In this document: piece by piece, positions 1 to 6,686 of the stretch
How positions within the stretch are numbered: position 1 is the stretch's first letter
Layout: each line of letters begins with the position of its first letter
Origin: CAYGTK01 sp964352775
GTDB taxonomy: Bacteria > Bacteroidota > Bacteroidia > Chitinophagales > CAIOSU01
Assembly (NCBI GenBank): GCA_964352775.1
Contig: CAYGTK010000175.1
Coordinates: forward strand, 1-8,871
Direction of reading: 5' to 3'
DNA length: 8,871 nucleotides
Position numbers and translations under genes: made by a program
The notes under the pieces: generated by a model
Seen by the model: only the letters and a program-made list of their open reading frames with translations
Told to the model about the DNA's origin: nothing
The model's database searches: none

Positions 1-630
1 GGCTAGTTTTACTTGCGGTGGCAGATTGCTTTCAATATCCTTTATCTCCTCCGCTATTTGCGATTCGCCCACTCCAGCAGTTAGTATATGCTTGTGTAGA
101 ATTACAGGCAGGTCATATTTCTCTTTCAGCCTAGGAAATACCTCTTGCTGCATTATCTCCTTCATCTCGTAAGGCACGCCAGGCATGCTTACGAATATGG
201 TATCGTTCTCTTCAAACCACATAGCCCAAGCAGTGCCCTTGGGGTTGCGAACGGGTTCGCAGTTGCTGGGTAGGTAGGCTAGGGTGCGGTTGCTATCCAA
301 CATTTTACGGCCTCGGCTTTCAAAATACTGTTGCAATAGCTCCAGTATCTCAGGTATCAATACCATTTCGCTACCAAAATATTTGGCTAGGGTGTGCTTG
401 GTAATATCGTCTTTAGTGGGGCCAAGGCCACCTGTTATCAGCACCAAGTCGCTACGTTCTTCCGCATGCTTTAGGGCATCTAGTATATGGTTTTCACTAT
501 CACTAATAGAAAGTATCTCGCCCACGTTGATACCCATATCGTTCAAGTGGCGACCCATCCAAGCAGAGTTGGTATCAACAGTTTGGCCAATGAGTAATTC
601 ATCGCCAATAGTAATTATAGTAGTGTTCAT
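1..630 (-). CDS. cinA: CinA family protein, N-terminal half (partial, 3' end outside window)
   Basis: The 210 residues in the window match the N-terminal MoCF (molybdopterin-binding-like) domain of CinA. Visible signatures are IGDELLIGQTVDTNSAW at residues 8-24, TGGLGPTKDD at 66-75 and MPGVPYEMK at 149-157. Full-length CinA is usually about 410-420 residues and adds a C-terminal PncC-type amidase domain that hydrolyses nicotinamide mononucleotide; that part would lie left of base 1 and cannot be checked. In studied CinA proteins the N-terminal domain has ADP-ribose pyrophosphatase activity, so the protein acts in pyridine nucleotide salvage in the cytoplasm. The name 'competence/damage-inducible' is historical and does not imply competence here. 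The start is the ATG at 630-628: the conserved beta strand begins five residues later and there is no earlier in-frame Met in the homologous part. A -7 promoter element lies about 20 bases upstream. Confidence 0.95.
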   Translation of the reverse strand, partial: MNTTIITIGDELLIGQTVDTNSAWMGRHLNDMGINVGEILSISDSENHILDALKHAEERSDLVLITGGLGPTKDDITKHTLAKYFGSEMVLIPEILELLQQYFESRGRKMLDSNRTLAYLPSNCEPVRNPKGTAWAMWFEENDTIFVSMPGVPYEMKEIMQQEVFPRLKEKYDLPVILHKHILTAGVGESQIAEEIKDIESNLPPQVKLA

Positions 631-650
631 AGCTTGCGTTTCGGTACAGG

Positions 651-658
651 CAAATATA
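651..658 (-). promoter_or_regulatory. -7 promoter element for cinA
   Basis: On the minus strand this reads TATATTTG, an exact match to the Bacteroidota -7 consensus TAnnTTTG, 20 bases before the cinA ATG. No clear TTG element is present 19-21 bases further upstream, so this rests on one half of the promoter only. Confidence 0.4.
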
Positions 659-735
659 GGTTGGAATTGCCTAATGACTTTTAGAACGCTTTAGGTATAC
701 TATAGTTTCCCGAATGCTATTATTCTAAACTTACC

Positions 736-1152
736 CTACCGTTTTAAAGCTGTACCAGTGGCTTCTACTTGAGCTACCTTATATTCAAAAGTAAGTGTCT
801 TTTTATCTGTTGATAGGGTGCCACTTCCGCTCATGTCATTAGTATTCGGGTCTATAGTAAAACTACTGCCAATTACAGAGGCGGTATAGTCAACGTTAAA
901 ATCTTCAATATTTCGAACCACTATTTGACCGTCCGTTCCAGTAGGAGAAGCTAGCACAGTAACAACATATGAATCAGTAAAAGGCTGGTTGATCGGTCCA
1001 GTAGGGCCAATCACAGAAAAGACAGTTCCACTTACATCAGCATCATAAATCCCGATAAAGTCACCTGTAATAATGCTATCGTTATCATCTTCATCGCAAC
1101 CAGCAAAAAACAATAGAGAAGCTAATATGGGTAGTAGTAATTTGTAGTACAT
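736..1152 (-). CDS. Small lipoprotein, probably surface-exposed, lipocalin-like
   Basis: A 138-residue protein of no assigned function. Residues 1-18 form a lipoprotein signal peptide: one Lys at position 4, a hydrophobic core, then the lipobox FAGC with the lipid-carrying Cys at 19. The next residues are DEDDND. Acidic residues directly after the Cys resemble the lipoprotein export signal that sends Bacteroidota lipoproteins to the outer face of the outer membrane, so surface exposure is inferred. The mature part, about 120 residues, is rich in Thr, Val, Gly and Ser and alternates polar and hydrophobic residues. It contains GDFIGIYDADVSG near its start and SGSGTLSTDKKTLTFEYKV near its end, a pattern seen in many short beta-barrel lipoproteins of this phylum (lipocalin-like or META-like). 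No catalytic motif is visible. It stands alone, 105 bases from cinA, with its own promoter element. Confidence 0.85.
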   Translation of the reverse strand: MYYKLLLPILASLLFFAGCDEDDNDSIITGDFIGIYDADVSGTVFSVIGPTGPINQPFTDSYVVTVLASPTGTDGQIVVRNIEDFNVDYTASVIGSSFTIDPNTNDMSGSGTLSTDKKTLTFEYKVAQVEATGTALKR

Positions 1153-1181
1153 GTGGTGGTTTGTTATAGATGTTGAATATC

Positions 1182-1189
1182 CAAATATA
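1182..1189 (-). promoter_or_regulatory. -7 promoter element for the lipoprotein gene
   Basis: Reads TATATTTG on the minus strand, an exact TAnnTTTG match, 29 bases before the lipoprotein ATG. The expected TTG about 20 bases further upstream is not evident. It suggests the lipoprotein gene is transcribed separately from the purB operon. Confidence 0.4.
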
Positions 1190-1247
1190 AGAAGAAGGTG
1201 GCGGGTGAAGGAATGTGAATAATGATGAAGTCAGCTTTGCTTAGTGC

Positions 1248-1325
1248 CTACTTCTTCTCAAACCTATTAGGGCAATGCTTACATCCATTCTTACAACAAG
1301 AGCCTCGCTATAGGTGATACTTCTC
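1248..1325 (-). pseudogene. Remnant of a second copy of the 49-residue CCxxGCxxCP gene
   Basis: Read on the minus strand this gives EKYHL, an in-frame TAG at 1310-1308, then RGSCCKNGCKHCPNRFEKK and a TAG stop. It is the last half of the protein encoded at 1861-2010 (TEKYHLERGYCC...CPYGFEKN). The DNA match covers 1251-1326 against 1873-1948 without gaps; I count about 11 differences in 76 bases. One of these turns the Glu codon GAG into TAG, and there is no start codon or 5' half, so it cannot make the intact protein. Weak similarity may continue up to the stop codon of the 171-codon gene at 1331. All four cysteines survive, which suggests either recent decay or chance. It lies downstream of the 171-codon gene and would be in the same transcript. 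Confidence 0.8.
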
Positions 1326-1326
1326 A
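1251..1326 (-). repeat. Direct repeat copy A (76 bases), partner at 1873-1948
   Basis: Ungapped alignment with 1873-1948, about 86 % identical by eye (roughly 11 mismatches). The longest shared run, GGGCAATGCTTACATCCATT on the plus strand, is 20 bases. Both copies have the same orientation and flank the 171-codon gene. Confidence 0.85.
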
Positions 1327-1330
1327 CTAA

Positions 1331-1846
1331 CTAATTTATCCAGAAACTTCTTGACCTAGGATCACCCCAGCCATGGTTTTCTTTAAAGCTCGATCTCTTA
1401 AAGGCCTTAAGGCTTGGTATGTCTACATCATAACTCTTAGCTATTTCGATTAAATCATCGAGGTATTCAAAAGTATATGCTCCATTTTCGGTGATGCTTC
1501 CGTATAGGTAAGAGCATCCAGTTTCTATAACTGCACTTATAGCGGTATGAATATCTCTCGGAATTATCAAATACTGCTCTTTTAGTCGCAGCAAAAAGTC
1601 TTCATCGTAGAAATTATAATTTCCAAGGTTATTTTTTGGATGATCGTCGAGGATAGAAAATGGGTCTAATTCAGAAAGCTTGCGCTCTAATGCCGTTTCA
1701 TCCTCAGCTCCTTCCGTGAATTTCCAAAGTGTATCTATCAAAGTATTTAGCTCAGGTGTTTTTAGGGGAAGTAGCTGGTCAAGGATAATTATACCAAAGG
1801 CCATACGACCGATTATTGAAACATCCTTGAATTCATACATTACCAT
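1331..1846 (-). CDS. Hypothetical protein, 171 residues, unrecognised
   Basis: I do not recognise this family. The product is soluble-looking, has no signal peptide or membrane segment, no cysteine cluster, and is acidic in its middle (TEGAEDETALERKLSELD). Predicted helices near residues 33-60 and 128-138 are separated by an aromatic-rich stretch, and the C-terminus ends in NHGWGDPRSRSFWIN. Small acidic orphan proteins of this size are often immunity proteins of polymorphic toxins, but no toxin gene is in the window, so that is only a possibility. The start is ATG 1846-1844; a second in-frame ATG at 1840-1838 would remove two residues. It begins 14 bases after the stop of the 49-residue gene and is probably cotranscribed with purB. 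It is clearly A/T-richer than its neighbours: about 35 % G+C in four 60-base rows I counted, against about 52 % in three purB rows. Together with the flanking repeat this suggests acquisition. Confidence 0.75.
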   Translation of the reverse strand: MVMYEFKDVSIIGRMAFGIIILDQLLPLKTPELNTLIDTLWKFTEGAEDETALERKLSELDPFSILDDHPKNNLGNYNFYDEDFLLRLKEQYLIIPRDIHTAISAVIETGCSYLYGSITENGAYTFEYLDDLIEIAKSYDVDIPSLKAFKRSSFKENHGWGDPRSRSFWIN

Positions 1847-1860
1847 AATGGACTATTATT

Positions 1861-2010
1861 TTACTTAGCCATATTCTTCTCAAACCCATACGGGCAATGC
1901 TTACATCCATTTTTACAGCAGTAGCCCCGCTCTAGGTGATACTTCTCGGTAAATACGTAGCGGCCCAGTTCGTCAATGTAGTAGTGTACGCCTTGTTGCA
2001 GTTGGTTCAT
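1861..2010 (-). CDS. DUF5522-like 49-residue cysteine-cluster protein
   Basis: A 49-residue protein beginning MNQLQQGVHYYIDELGRYV and ending in a cysteine cluster, CCKNGCKHCPYGF (Cys31, 32, 36, 39). I recognise it as the small Bacteroidota family annotated as DUF5522; the function is unknown. The cysteines suggest binding of zinc or an iron-sulfur cluster, which is inference. The Cys32-x3-Cys36-x2-Cys39 spacing equals that of radical SAM enzymes, but the protein is far too short to be one. Its ATG shares one base with the TAA stop of purB (TAATG), so translation is probably coupled to purB, and the 171-codon gene follows after 14 bases. No Shine-Dalgarno is visible. Conservation of the shape YYIDE...FTEKYHLERGYCC makes it a real gene despite its size. 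A decayed partial copy lies at 1248-1325. Confidence 0.88.
   Translation of the reverse strand: MNQLQQGVHYYIDELGRYVFTEKYHLERGYCCKNGCKHCPYGFEKNMAK
1873..1948 (-). repeat. Direct repeat copy B, inside the intact 49-residue gene
   Basis: The intact counterpart of the 1251-1326 repeat. It covers codons from about Glu22 to Asn46 of the 49-residue gene, so the duplicated unit is the cysteine-bearing 3' half of that gene. Confidence 0.85.
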
Positions 2011-3353
2011 TATAGCCCCGTATAGTTGTAGGGGGTAAACACCTTAAGTTCGGTTTTGATCGCATCGCTCACCTCTAATCCATCAATAAAGTCGTGAATT
2101 AGCTTTTCATTCACTTGGCTATTGGTGCGGGTAAGTGCTTTTAGGGCCTCGTAGGGTTTAGGGTAGCCCTCGCGGCGGAGGACGGTTTGTAGGGCTTCCG
2201 CCACTACCATCCAGTTGTTATCTAGGTCGGCTTTTATTTTGGCTTCGTTCACCAGTAGTTTGCCTATTCCTTTCTTTAAAGAAGCAAAGGCGATAGCCGT
2301 GTGCCCAAATGGTAAACCCACTCCACGTAGCACGGTGCTATCGGTTAAGTCGCGCTGTAGGCGGCTGATGGGTAGTTTGGCAGCAAGGTGTTCTAGTATT
2401 GCATTCGCCATTCCTAGGTTACCCTCGGCGTTCTCAAAATCGATAGGGTTCACCTTATGTGGCATGGCCGATGAGCCTACCTCATTAGGGTTTATCTTCT
2501 GCTTAAAGTAATCCATAGATACGTAGGTCCACACATCTCTGCTAAGGTCTACCAATATCGTGTTAATGCGCTTCATGGCATCAAATAAGGCCGCTAGGTT
2601 ATCGTAATGCTCTATCTGCGTGGTATGCTGGCTGCGGTGTAAGCCTAGGTCTTCGTTTACCAGTTTATTGGCAAAGCTCACCCAGTCAATAGCAGGATAG
2701 GCCGCTAGGTGGGCATTAAAGTTACCCGTTGCCCCACCAAACTTAGCCGAGTAGGGGATGGCTTTCAATTGATCGCGCTGAACTTCCAAGCGTTCTACAA
2801 ATACCAATATCTCCTTTCCCAATCGGGTTGGGCTAGCTGGTTGACCGTGGGTACGGGCCAGCATCGGTATATCGGCCCAGTCGTTCGATAGATTTCTTAA
2901 CGAAGAAATAATTAGCTCCAATTCAGGTAGGTAGCTTTTTGCCACAGCTTCTTTTAACGAAAGTGGAACGGCCGTGTTATTTATGTCTTGGGAAGTCAAT
3001 CCGAAGTGGATGAATTCAGCGAACTTCTGCAAGCCCAATTTTTCGAATTCTTCTTTAATAAAATACTCCACCGCCTTTACATCGTGGTTGATCACTTTTT
3101 CGATCTCTTTGATACGTTGAGCGTCTTCTACGGTAAAGTTTTCTACAATATGTTTTACCGCTGCAGCCTTTTCTAGTGGAAAACTAGCCAATTGGGGTAG
3201 TGGTATTTCAGTTAATGCTAAAAAATAGGCCACCTCTACTTGCACCCTGTATTTAAATAAGGCATATTCGGAGAAGTAGGCGGCTAAGTCACTGGTTTTG
3301 CTGTTATAGCGTCCATCAACGGGCGAGATAGCGGTAAGCGGGGAGAGGTGCAT
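2010..3353 (-). CDS. purB: Adenylosuccinate lyase
   Basis: Cytoplasmic homotetrameric enzyme of purine synthesis. It releases fumarate from SAICAR to give AICAR, and from adenylosuccinate to give AMP. The 447-residue protein is the length of the E. coli-type enzyme and starts the same way (LSPLTAISPVDGRY). The fumarase/aspartase superfamily signature SSAMPHKVNP is at residues 294-303; its flexible loop carries the catalytic base Ser (294/295). The general acid is His169 in THGQPASPT, and TSQD at 120-123 belongs to the substrate site. All key residues are present. The start ATG at 3353-3351 is the only one that keeps the conserved N-terminus. The stop codon TAA overlaps the ATG of the downstream 49-residue gene by one base. 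Divergent from topA. Confidence 0.97.
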   Translation of the reverse strand: MHLSPLTAISPVDGRYNSKTSDLAAYFSEYALFKYRVQVEVAYFLALTEIPLPQLASFPLEKAAAVKHIVENFTVEDAQRIKEIEKVINHDVKAVEYFIKEEFEKLGLQKFAEFIHFGLTSQDINNTAVPLSLKEAVAKSYLPELELIISSLRNLSNDWADIPMLARTHGQPASPTRLGKEILVFVERLEVQRDQLKAIPYSAKFGGATGNFNAHLAAYPAIDWVSFANKLVNEDLGLHRSQHTTQIEHYDNLAALFDAMKRINTILVDLSRDVWTYVSMDYFKQKINPNEVGSSAMPHKVNPIDFENAEGNLGMANAILEHLAAKLPISRLQRDLTDSTVLRGVGLPFGHTAIAFASLKKGIGKLLVNEAKIKADLDNNWMVVAEALQTVLRREGYPKPYEALKALTRTNSQVNEKLIHDFIDGLEVSDAIKTELKVFTPYNYTGL

Positions 3354-3368
3354 TCGTTAAATTTTGTC

Positions 3369-3376
3369 CAAAAATA
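3369..3376 (-). promoter_or_regulatory. Possible -7 promoter element for purB
   Basis: TATTTTTG on the minus strand, an exact TAnnTTTG match. It lies only 15 bases before the purB ATG, giving a leader of about 8 bases, and no TTG is seen at the usual distance upstream, so the call is weak. No PUR-box-like operator could be identified by eye. Confidence 0.3.
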
Positions 3377-3408
3377 GCAGATCGAGAACGAAAGCTGTTG
3401 AGATCCGA

Positions 3409-3440
3409 TTTGAAAAGCTGTCTACTAAACTTTTAATTTG
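3409..3440 (+). promoter_or_regulatory. Probable topA promoter
   Basis: TTTG at 3409-3412, a 20-base spacer, then TTAATTTG at 3433-3440. This fits the Bacteroidota TTTG-N19-21-TAnnTTTG promoter with one mismatch in the -7 element. Transcription would begin near 3447 and leave a leader of about 27 bases before the topA ATG. Confidence 0.5.
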
Positions 3441-3473
3441 TCCTTTCGTTAAAACATAGTAAACACCAACTTG

Positions 3474-5810
3474 ATGGCCAAGAACTTACTTATAGTGGAG
3501 TCACCTGCAAAGGCAAAGACGATAGAGAAATTCCTAGGAGGCGACTTCAAAGTAGTGTCATCATACGGGCATATTCGCGACCTTGGAAAAGGTGACAAGG
3601 CGATAGACGTAGAGAATAAATTCAACCCAGTTTACGAGGTGCCTGCTGATAAAAAGGAACTGGTAAAGAACCTGAAAAAATTAGCCAAAGCTGCTGAGGA
3701 TGTATGGTTAGCGACGGATGAGGACCGCGAGGGAGAGGCCATTAGCTGGCACTTATGCGAGATATTAGGTTTGGACCCGAAGGTGACCAAACGAATAGTA
3801 TTTCACGAAATAACCAAGGGAGCGATACAGAAAGCGGTTGATAATCCACGTAAGGTGAATTTGGATGTGGTAAATGCCCAACAGGCTCGCCGTATACTCG
3901 ATAGATTGGTAGGATTTGAGCTTTCACCTATACTTTGGCGGAAGATCAGTTTGAAGAATTCTTTATCAGCTGGGCGTGTGCAATCAGTTGCAGTGCGATT
4001 AATAGTAGAGCGCGAACGTGAAATAATGGCTTTCAACAGCGAAAGCTCATTTAAAGTAACCGCTGAATTTTTTGTGGAGAATGCCCAAGGAAAGAAGGTG
4101 GTGTTAGCCGCAGAGAGCCTAAAGCGTTTTGGTACAGAAGCAGAGGCACAAGCCTTTTTAGAAGACTGTAACAAGTCGACCTTTACTATTAAGGATATAC
4201 AAACCCGCCCCGGTAAACGTACGCCTGCAGCGCCTTTCATCACCTCTACGCTTCAGCAAGAGGCTAGTAGAAAATTGGGTTTTTCCGTTAGCCGAACCAT
4301 GAGTGTGGCACAACGACTATACGAAGCTGGGCACATTACTTATATGAGGACCGACTCCGTGAATTTATCTGATACCGCATTAGGTGCAGCATCACGAGAG
4401 ATAACCAAGAGTTTTGGTAACGAGTATTCGCATACACGTAAATACAAAAGCAAGAACAGTAGTGCACAAGAGGCTCACGAGGCCATCCGCCCCACGTACT
4501 TTGAGAACCACAGCATAACTGGAAGTGCGGAAGAAGAACGCCTGTACGATCTTATTTGGAAGCGTACACTAGCTAGTCAAATGTCAGATGCTCGTTTGGA
4601 GAAGACCACGGTTAAAATAGATGTATCAGAAAGTGATACGGAATTGACCGCAAAGGGAGAGGTGTTGTTGTTTGATGGTTTCTTGAAGCTGTACATTGAA
4701 TCTACTGATGATGAGGATGATGAAGATGCAGCAGGAATTCTACCTCCACTAAGCGAAGGGCAGAATTTGGAAATGAAGATGATAACCGCCCGTGAGCGTT
4801 TCAGCAAGCACCCACCTAGATATAATGAGGCGAGTTTGGTAAGAAAATTGGAAGAACTGGGCATTGGCCGACCTTCTACCTACGCACCAACTATTAGCAC
4901 GATACAGAAACGTCAATATGCTGAGAAGCGCGAGCGAGAAGGTACACCACGTGCTTATCGTGAGTTGACTTTGTCGAACGGTAATATCAAGCAGGAAACG
5001 CTAAGTGAGAATACAGGTGTAGAGAAAGGAAAATTATTCCCTACAGATGCTGGTTCATTGGTGACCGATTTTTTGAAGGAGCACTTCCCTAAGGTGATGG
5101 ATTATCACTTTACAGCCAAAATAGAAGAGGAATTTGATGACATAGCTGATGGTAAGTTGGTGTGGAATAGCATGATAGGTAACTTTTACAAGCCATTTCA
5201 CGAAACAGTAGAGAAGACTTTAGAAGAAGCCGAATACGTAACTGGTGAGCGTGAATTAGGGGTTGACCCTAAGAGTGGTCGCAAGTTGATAGTGCGTATG
5301 GGTAAATATGGCCCAATGGCTCAAATTGGTGGACCCGACGAGGAAGAGAAACCACGCTATGCTAAGCTTCGCCCCGACCAGACTATTGAAACCATTAATG
5401 CCGAGGAGGCTATGGAGTTGTTCAAGCTACCACGCGAGCTTGGCGAGTACGAAGAGAAAATGGTGAAAGCGAACATCGGGCGATTTGGTCCGTATGTACA
5501 ATTAGGTAGTTTGTTTGCTAGTATCACCAAAGCTTCAGAGCTTGACCCGTATGAGATAACCTTTGATCAAGCGGTGGAATTGATAGTGGCAAAGAAGAAA
5601 GCCGATGCCGAGAAATTCATCATGGCATTTGAAGAAGAAGACATTCAAGTACTGAACGGTGGATGGGGCCCTTACATTAAAGTGGGCAAGAAGAACGTTA
5701 AGATACCTAAGGACGTAGACGCTAAGAAACTGACTTTAGCGGAGTGCCAAGACTTGATAAAGAACGATACTGGTAAGAAGAAAAAGCCTGTACGTAAAGC
5801 GAAAAAATAG
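3474..5810 (+). CDS. topA: DNA topoisomerase I (type IA)
   Basis: Relaxes negative supercoils by cutting one DNA strand through a tyrosine-phosphate link. 778 residues. The TOPRIM domain (about 1-115) has IVESPAKAKT with Glu9 and the acidic triad TDEDREGE (Asp82, Asp84, Glu86) that binds magnesium. GRVQS at 168-172 and the active-site Tyr290 in YMRTDS follow, then QEAHEAIRPT (332-341) and EELGIGRPSTYAPTI (460-474). Instead of the four-cysteine zinc fingers of the E. coli enzyme, the C-terminus has three glycine/aromatic repeats (MGKYGPMAQIG 609-619, IGRFGPYVQLG 668-678, GGWGPYIKVG 729-738) and a lysine-rich tail, as is usual in this phylum. An acidic stretch, STDDEDDEDAAG, lies near 410-421. 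I chose ATG 3474 over the in-frame TTG at 3471 because family members begin MAKNLLIVES. The next gene starts on the base after its TAG. Confidence 0.97.
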   Translation: MAKNLLIVESPAKAKTIEKFLGGDFKVVSSYGHIRDLGKGDKAIDVENKFNPVYEVPADKKELVKNLKKLAKAAEDVWLATDEDREGEAISWHLCEILGLDPKVTKRIVFHEITKGAIQKAVDNPRKVNLDVVNAQQARRILDRLVGFELSPILWRKISLKNSLSAGRVQSVAVRLIVEREREIMAFNSESSFKVTAEFFVENAQGKKVVLAAESLKRFGTEAEAQAFLEDCNKSTFTIKDIQTRPGKRTPAAPFITSTLQQEASRKLGFSVSRTMSVAQRLYEAGHITYMRTDSVNLSDTALGAASREITKSFGNEYSHTRKYKSKNSSAQEAHEAIRPTYFENHSITGSAEEERLYDLIWKRTLASQMSDARLEKTTVKIDVSESDTELTAKGEVLLFDGFLKLYIESTDDEDDEDAAGILPPLSEGQNLEMKMITARERFSKHPPRYNEASLVRKLEELGIGRPSTYAPTISTIQKRQYAEKREREGTPRAYRELTLSNGNIKQETLSENTGVEKGKLFPTDAGSLVTDFLKEHFPKVMDYHFTAKIEEEFDDIADGKLVWNSMIGNFYKPFHETVEKTLEEAEYVTGERELGVDPKSGRKLIVRMGKYGPMAQIGGPDEEEKPRYAKLRPDQTIETINAEEAMELFKLPRELGEYEEKMVKANIGRFGPYVQLGSLFASITKASELDPYEITFDQAVELIVAKKKADAEKFIMAFEEEDIQVLNGGWGPYIKVGKKNVKIPKDVDAKKLTLAECQDLIKNDTGKKKKPVRKAKK

Positions 5811-6680
5811 ATGGAGCACAGCAAACTACATGCACTCATAAATCTACTAGATGACCCTGATAATGAGGTGTTCAGTCATGTAGCTAACAAGTTGTTGGAT
5901 ATGGGCAGTCCTATTATCCCCACATTAGAAAATGCTTGGGAAGAATCGCCAGACCCTGAATTGCAAGAGCGTATTGAGGAGCTGATACACCGCATACAGT
6001 ACGATAACCTGACCGCCGAATTTAAAGCTTGGGCAGAAGGAGAGGAGCATGACCTGTTCATGGGCTATTATCTCGTATCTAAGTATCGCTACCCAGACCT
6101 TGATGAGGTAGATATGCGCAAGCAGATAAGCGACCTTAAGCGTGCTGTTTGGCTAGAGCAGAATTACCACCTTACCCCAATGGAGCAGGTGAATGTGTTT
6201 AACCACGTGCTATACGTATTGCAAGAATTCAAATCGATAAAAGTAAAAGAGCCCAATCCCAATCACTTCTACCTAAGTAATGTTTTAGAAAGTAAAACGG
6301 GTAATTCACTCTCTTTGGGTATTCTCTATCTATTACTTGCTCAGCAAGTGGATATGCCAGTTTATGGTGTGGTGTTGCCGCGTTTTTTTGTGTTAGGTTA
6401 TGCCAAGCACTACCTACATGATTTTGATGACCCCAAAATTCAGGGCGATATTCTATTCTATATAAATGCAGCTAACCGTGGTACTATCTTCAGTCGTAAC
6501 GAGATAAAGCAATACGTTCAAAAATTGGAGGTAGACGACAAAAAGAGTTTCTACTCGCCAATTGATAATAAGAAGGTGATTGATACTTTGCTCTCGTATC
6601 TGGTAGATGTTTACAAAGGCCAGAATGAAGACGAAAAAGTGGATGAGCTAAATGCCTTGCGTGCCTTGTTGAAGGGGTGA
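5811..6680 (+). CDS. SirB1-type transglutaminase-like protein with N-terminal HEAT-like repeat
   Basis: 289 residues, cytoplasmic, no signal peptide. Residues about 5-62 (LINLLDDPDNEVFSHVANKL onward) form helical pairs that look like a HEAT repeat. From about 100 to 240 it resembles the SirB1/YchA Transglut_core2 domain: a helical lead-in, KTGNSLSLGILYLLLAQQV at 162-180, GVVLPRFFVLGY at 186-197, and FYINAANRGTIFSRNEI at 216-232, which corresponds to the family's 'D-x-x-N-x-G-x-x-x-x-R-x-E' block. The transglutaminase-type catalytic cysteine is not visible and the PGHF motif common in the family reads PRFF, so enzyme activity is doubtful; a binding or scaffold role is possible. The C-terminal residues 245-289 are helical. 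Its ATG directly follows the topA stop (TAGATG), implying an operon and probable translational coupling. A role tied to topA is not established. Confidence 0.85.
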   Translation: MEHSKLHALINLLDDPDNEVFSHVANKLLDMGSPIIPTLENAWEESPDPELQERIEELIHRIQYDNLTAEFKAWAEGEEHDLFMGYYLVSKYRYPDLDEVDMRKQISDLKRAVWLEQNYHLTPMEQVNVFNHVLYVLQEFKSIKVKEPNPNHFYLSNVLESKTGNSLSLGILYLLLAQQVDMPVYGVVLPRFFVLGYAKHYLHDFDDPKIQGDILFYINAANRGTIFSRNEIKQYVQKLEVDDKKSFYSPIDNKKVIDTLLSYLVDVYKGQNEDEKVDELNALRALLKG

Positions 6681-6686
6681 GGTAGT

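Noticed and set aside
284..694. Plus-strand open frame of 136 codons
   Set aside because: It lies antisense to the well-supported cinA and its translation is Ser/Ile-rich low-quality sequence with no motif.
680..729. Inverted repeat TTTAGAA / TTCTAAA between the lipoprotein gene and cinA as a terminator
   Set aside because: Seven-base arms are about 36 bases apart, A/T-rich, with no U-run following; the stability would be poor.
1251..1948. The 76-base repeat pair as a CRISPR array or insertion-sequence ends
   Set aside because: There are only two copies, in direct orientation, 546 bases apart, and they are explained as a duplicated coding segment.
1861..2010. Radical SAM enzyme suggested by the CX3CX2C motif
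   Set aside because: At 49 residues there is no room for the barrel or SAM-binding motifs; only the cysteine spacing is shared.
3471..3473. TTG as the start codon of topA
   Set aside because: The ATG directly after it gives the family-typical MAKNLLIVES start.
3803..4243. Minus-strand open frame of 146 codons inside topA
   Set aside because: It is antisense to conserved topoisomerase motifs and has no recognisable features of its own.
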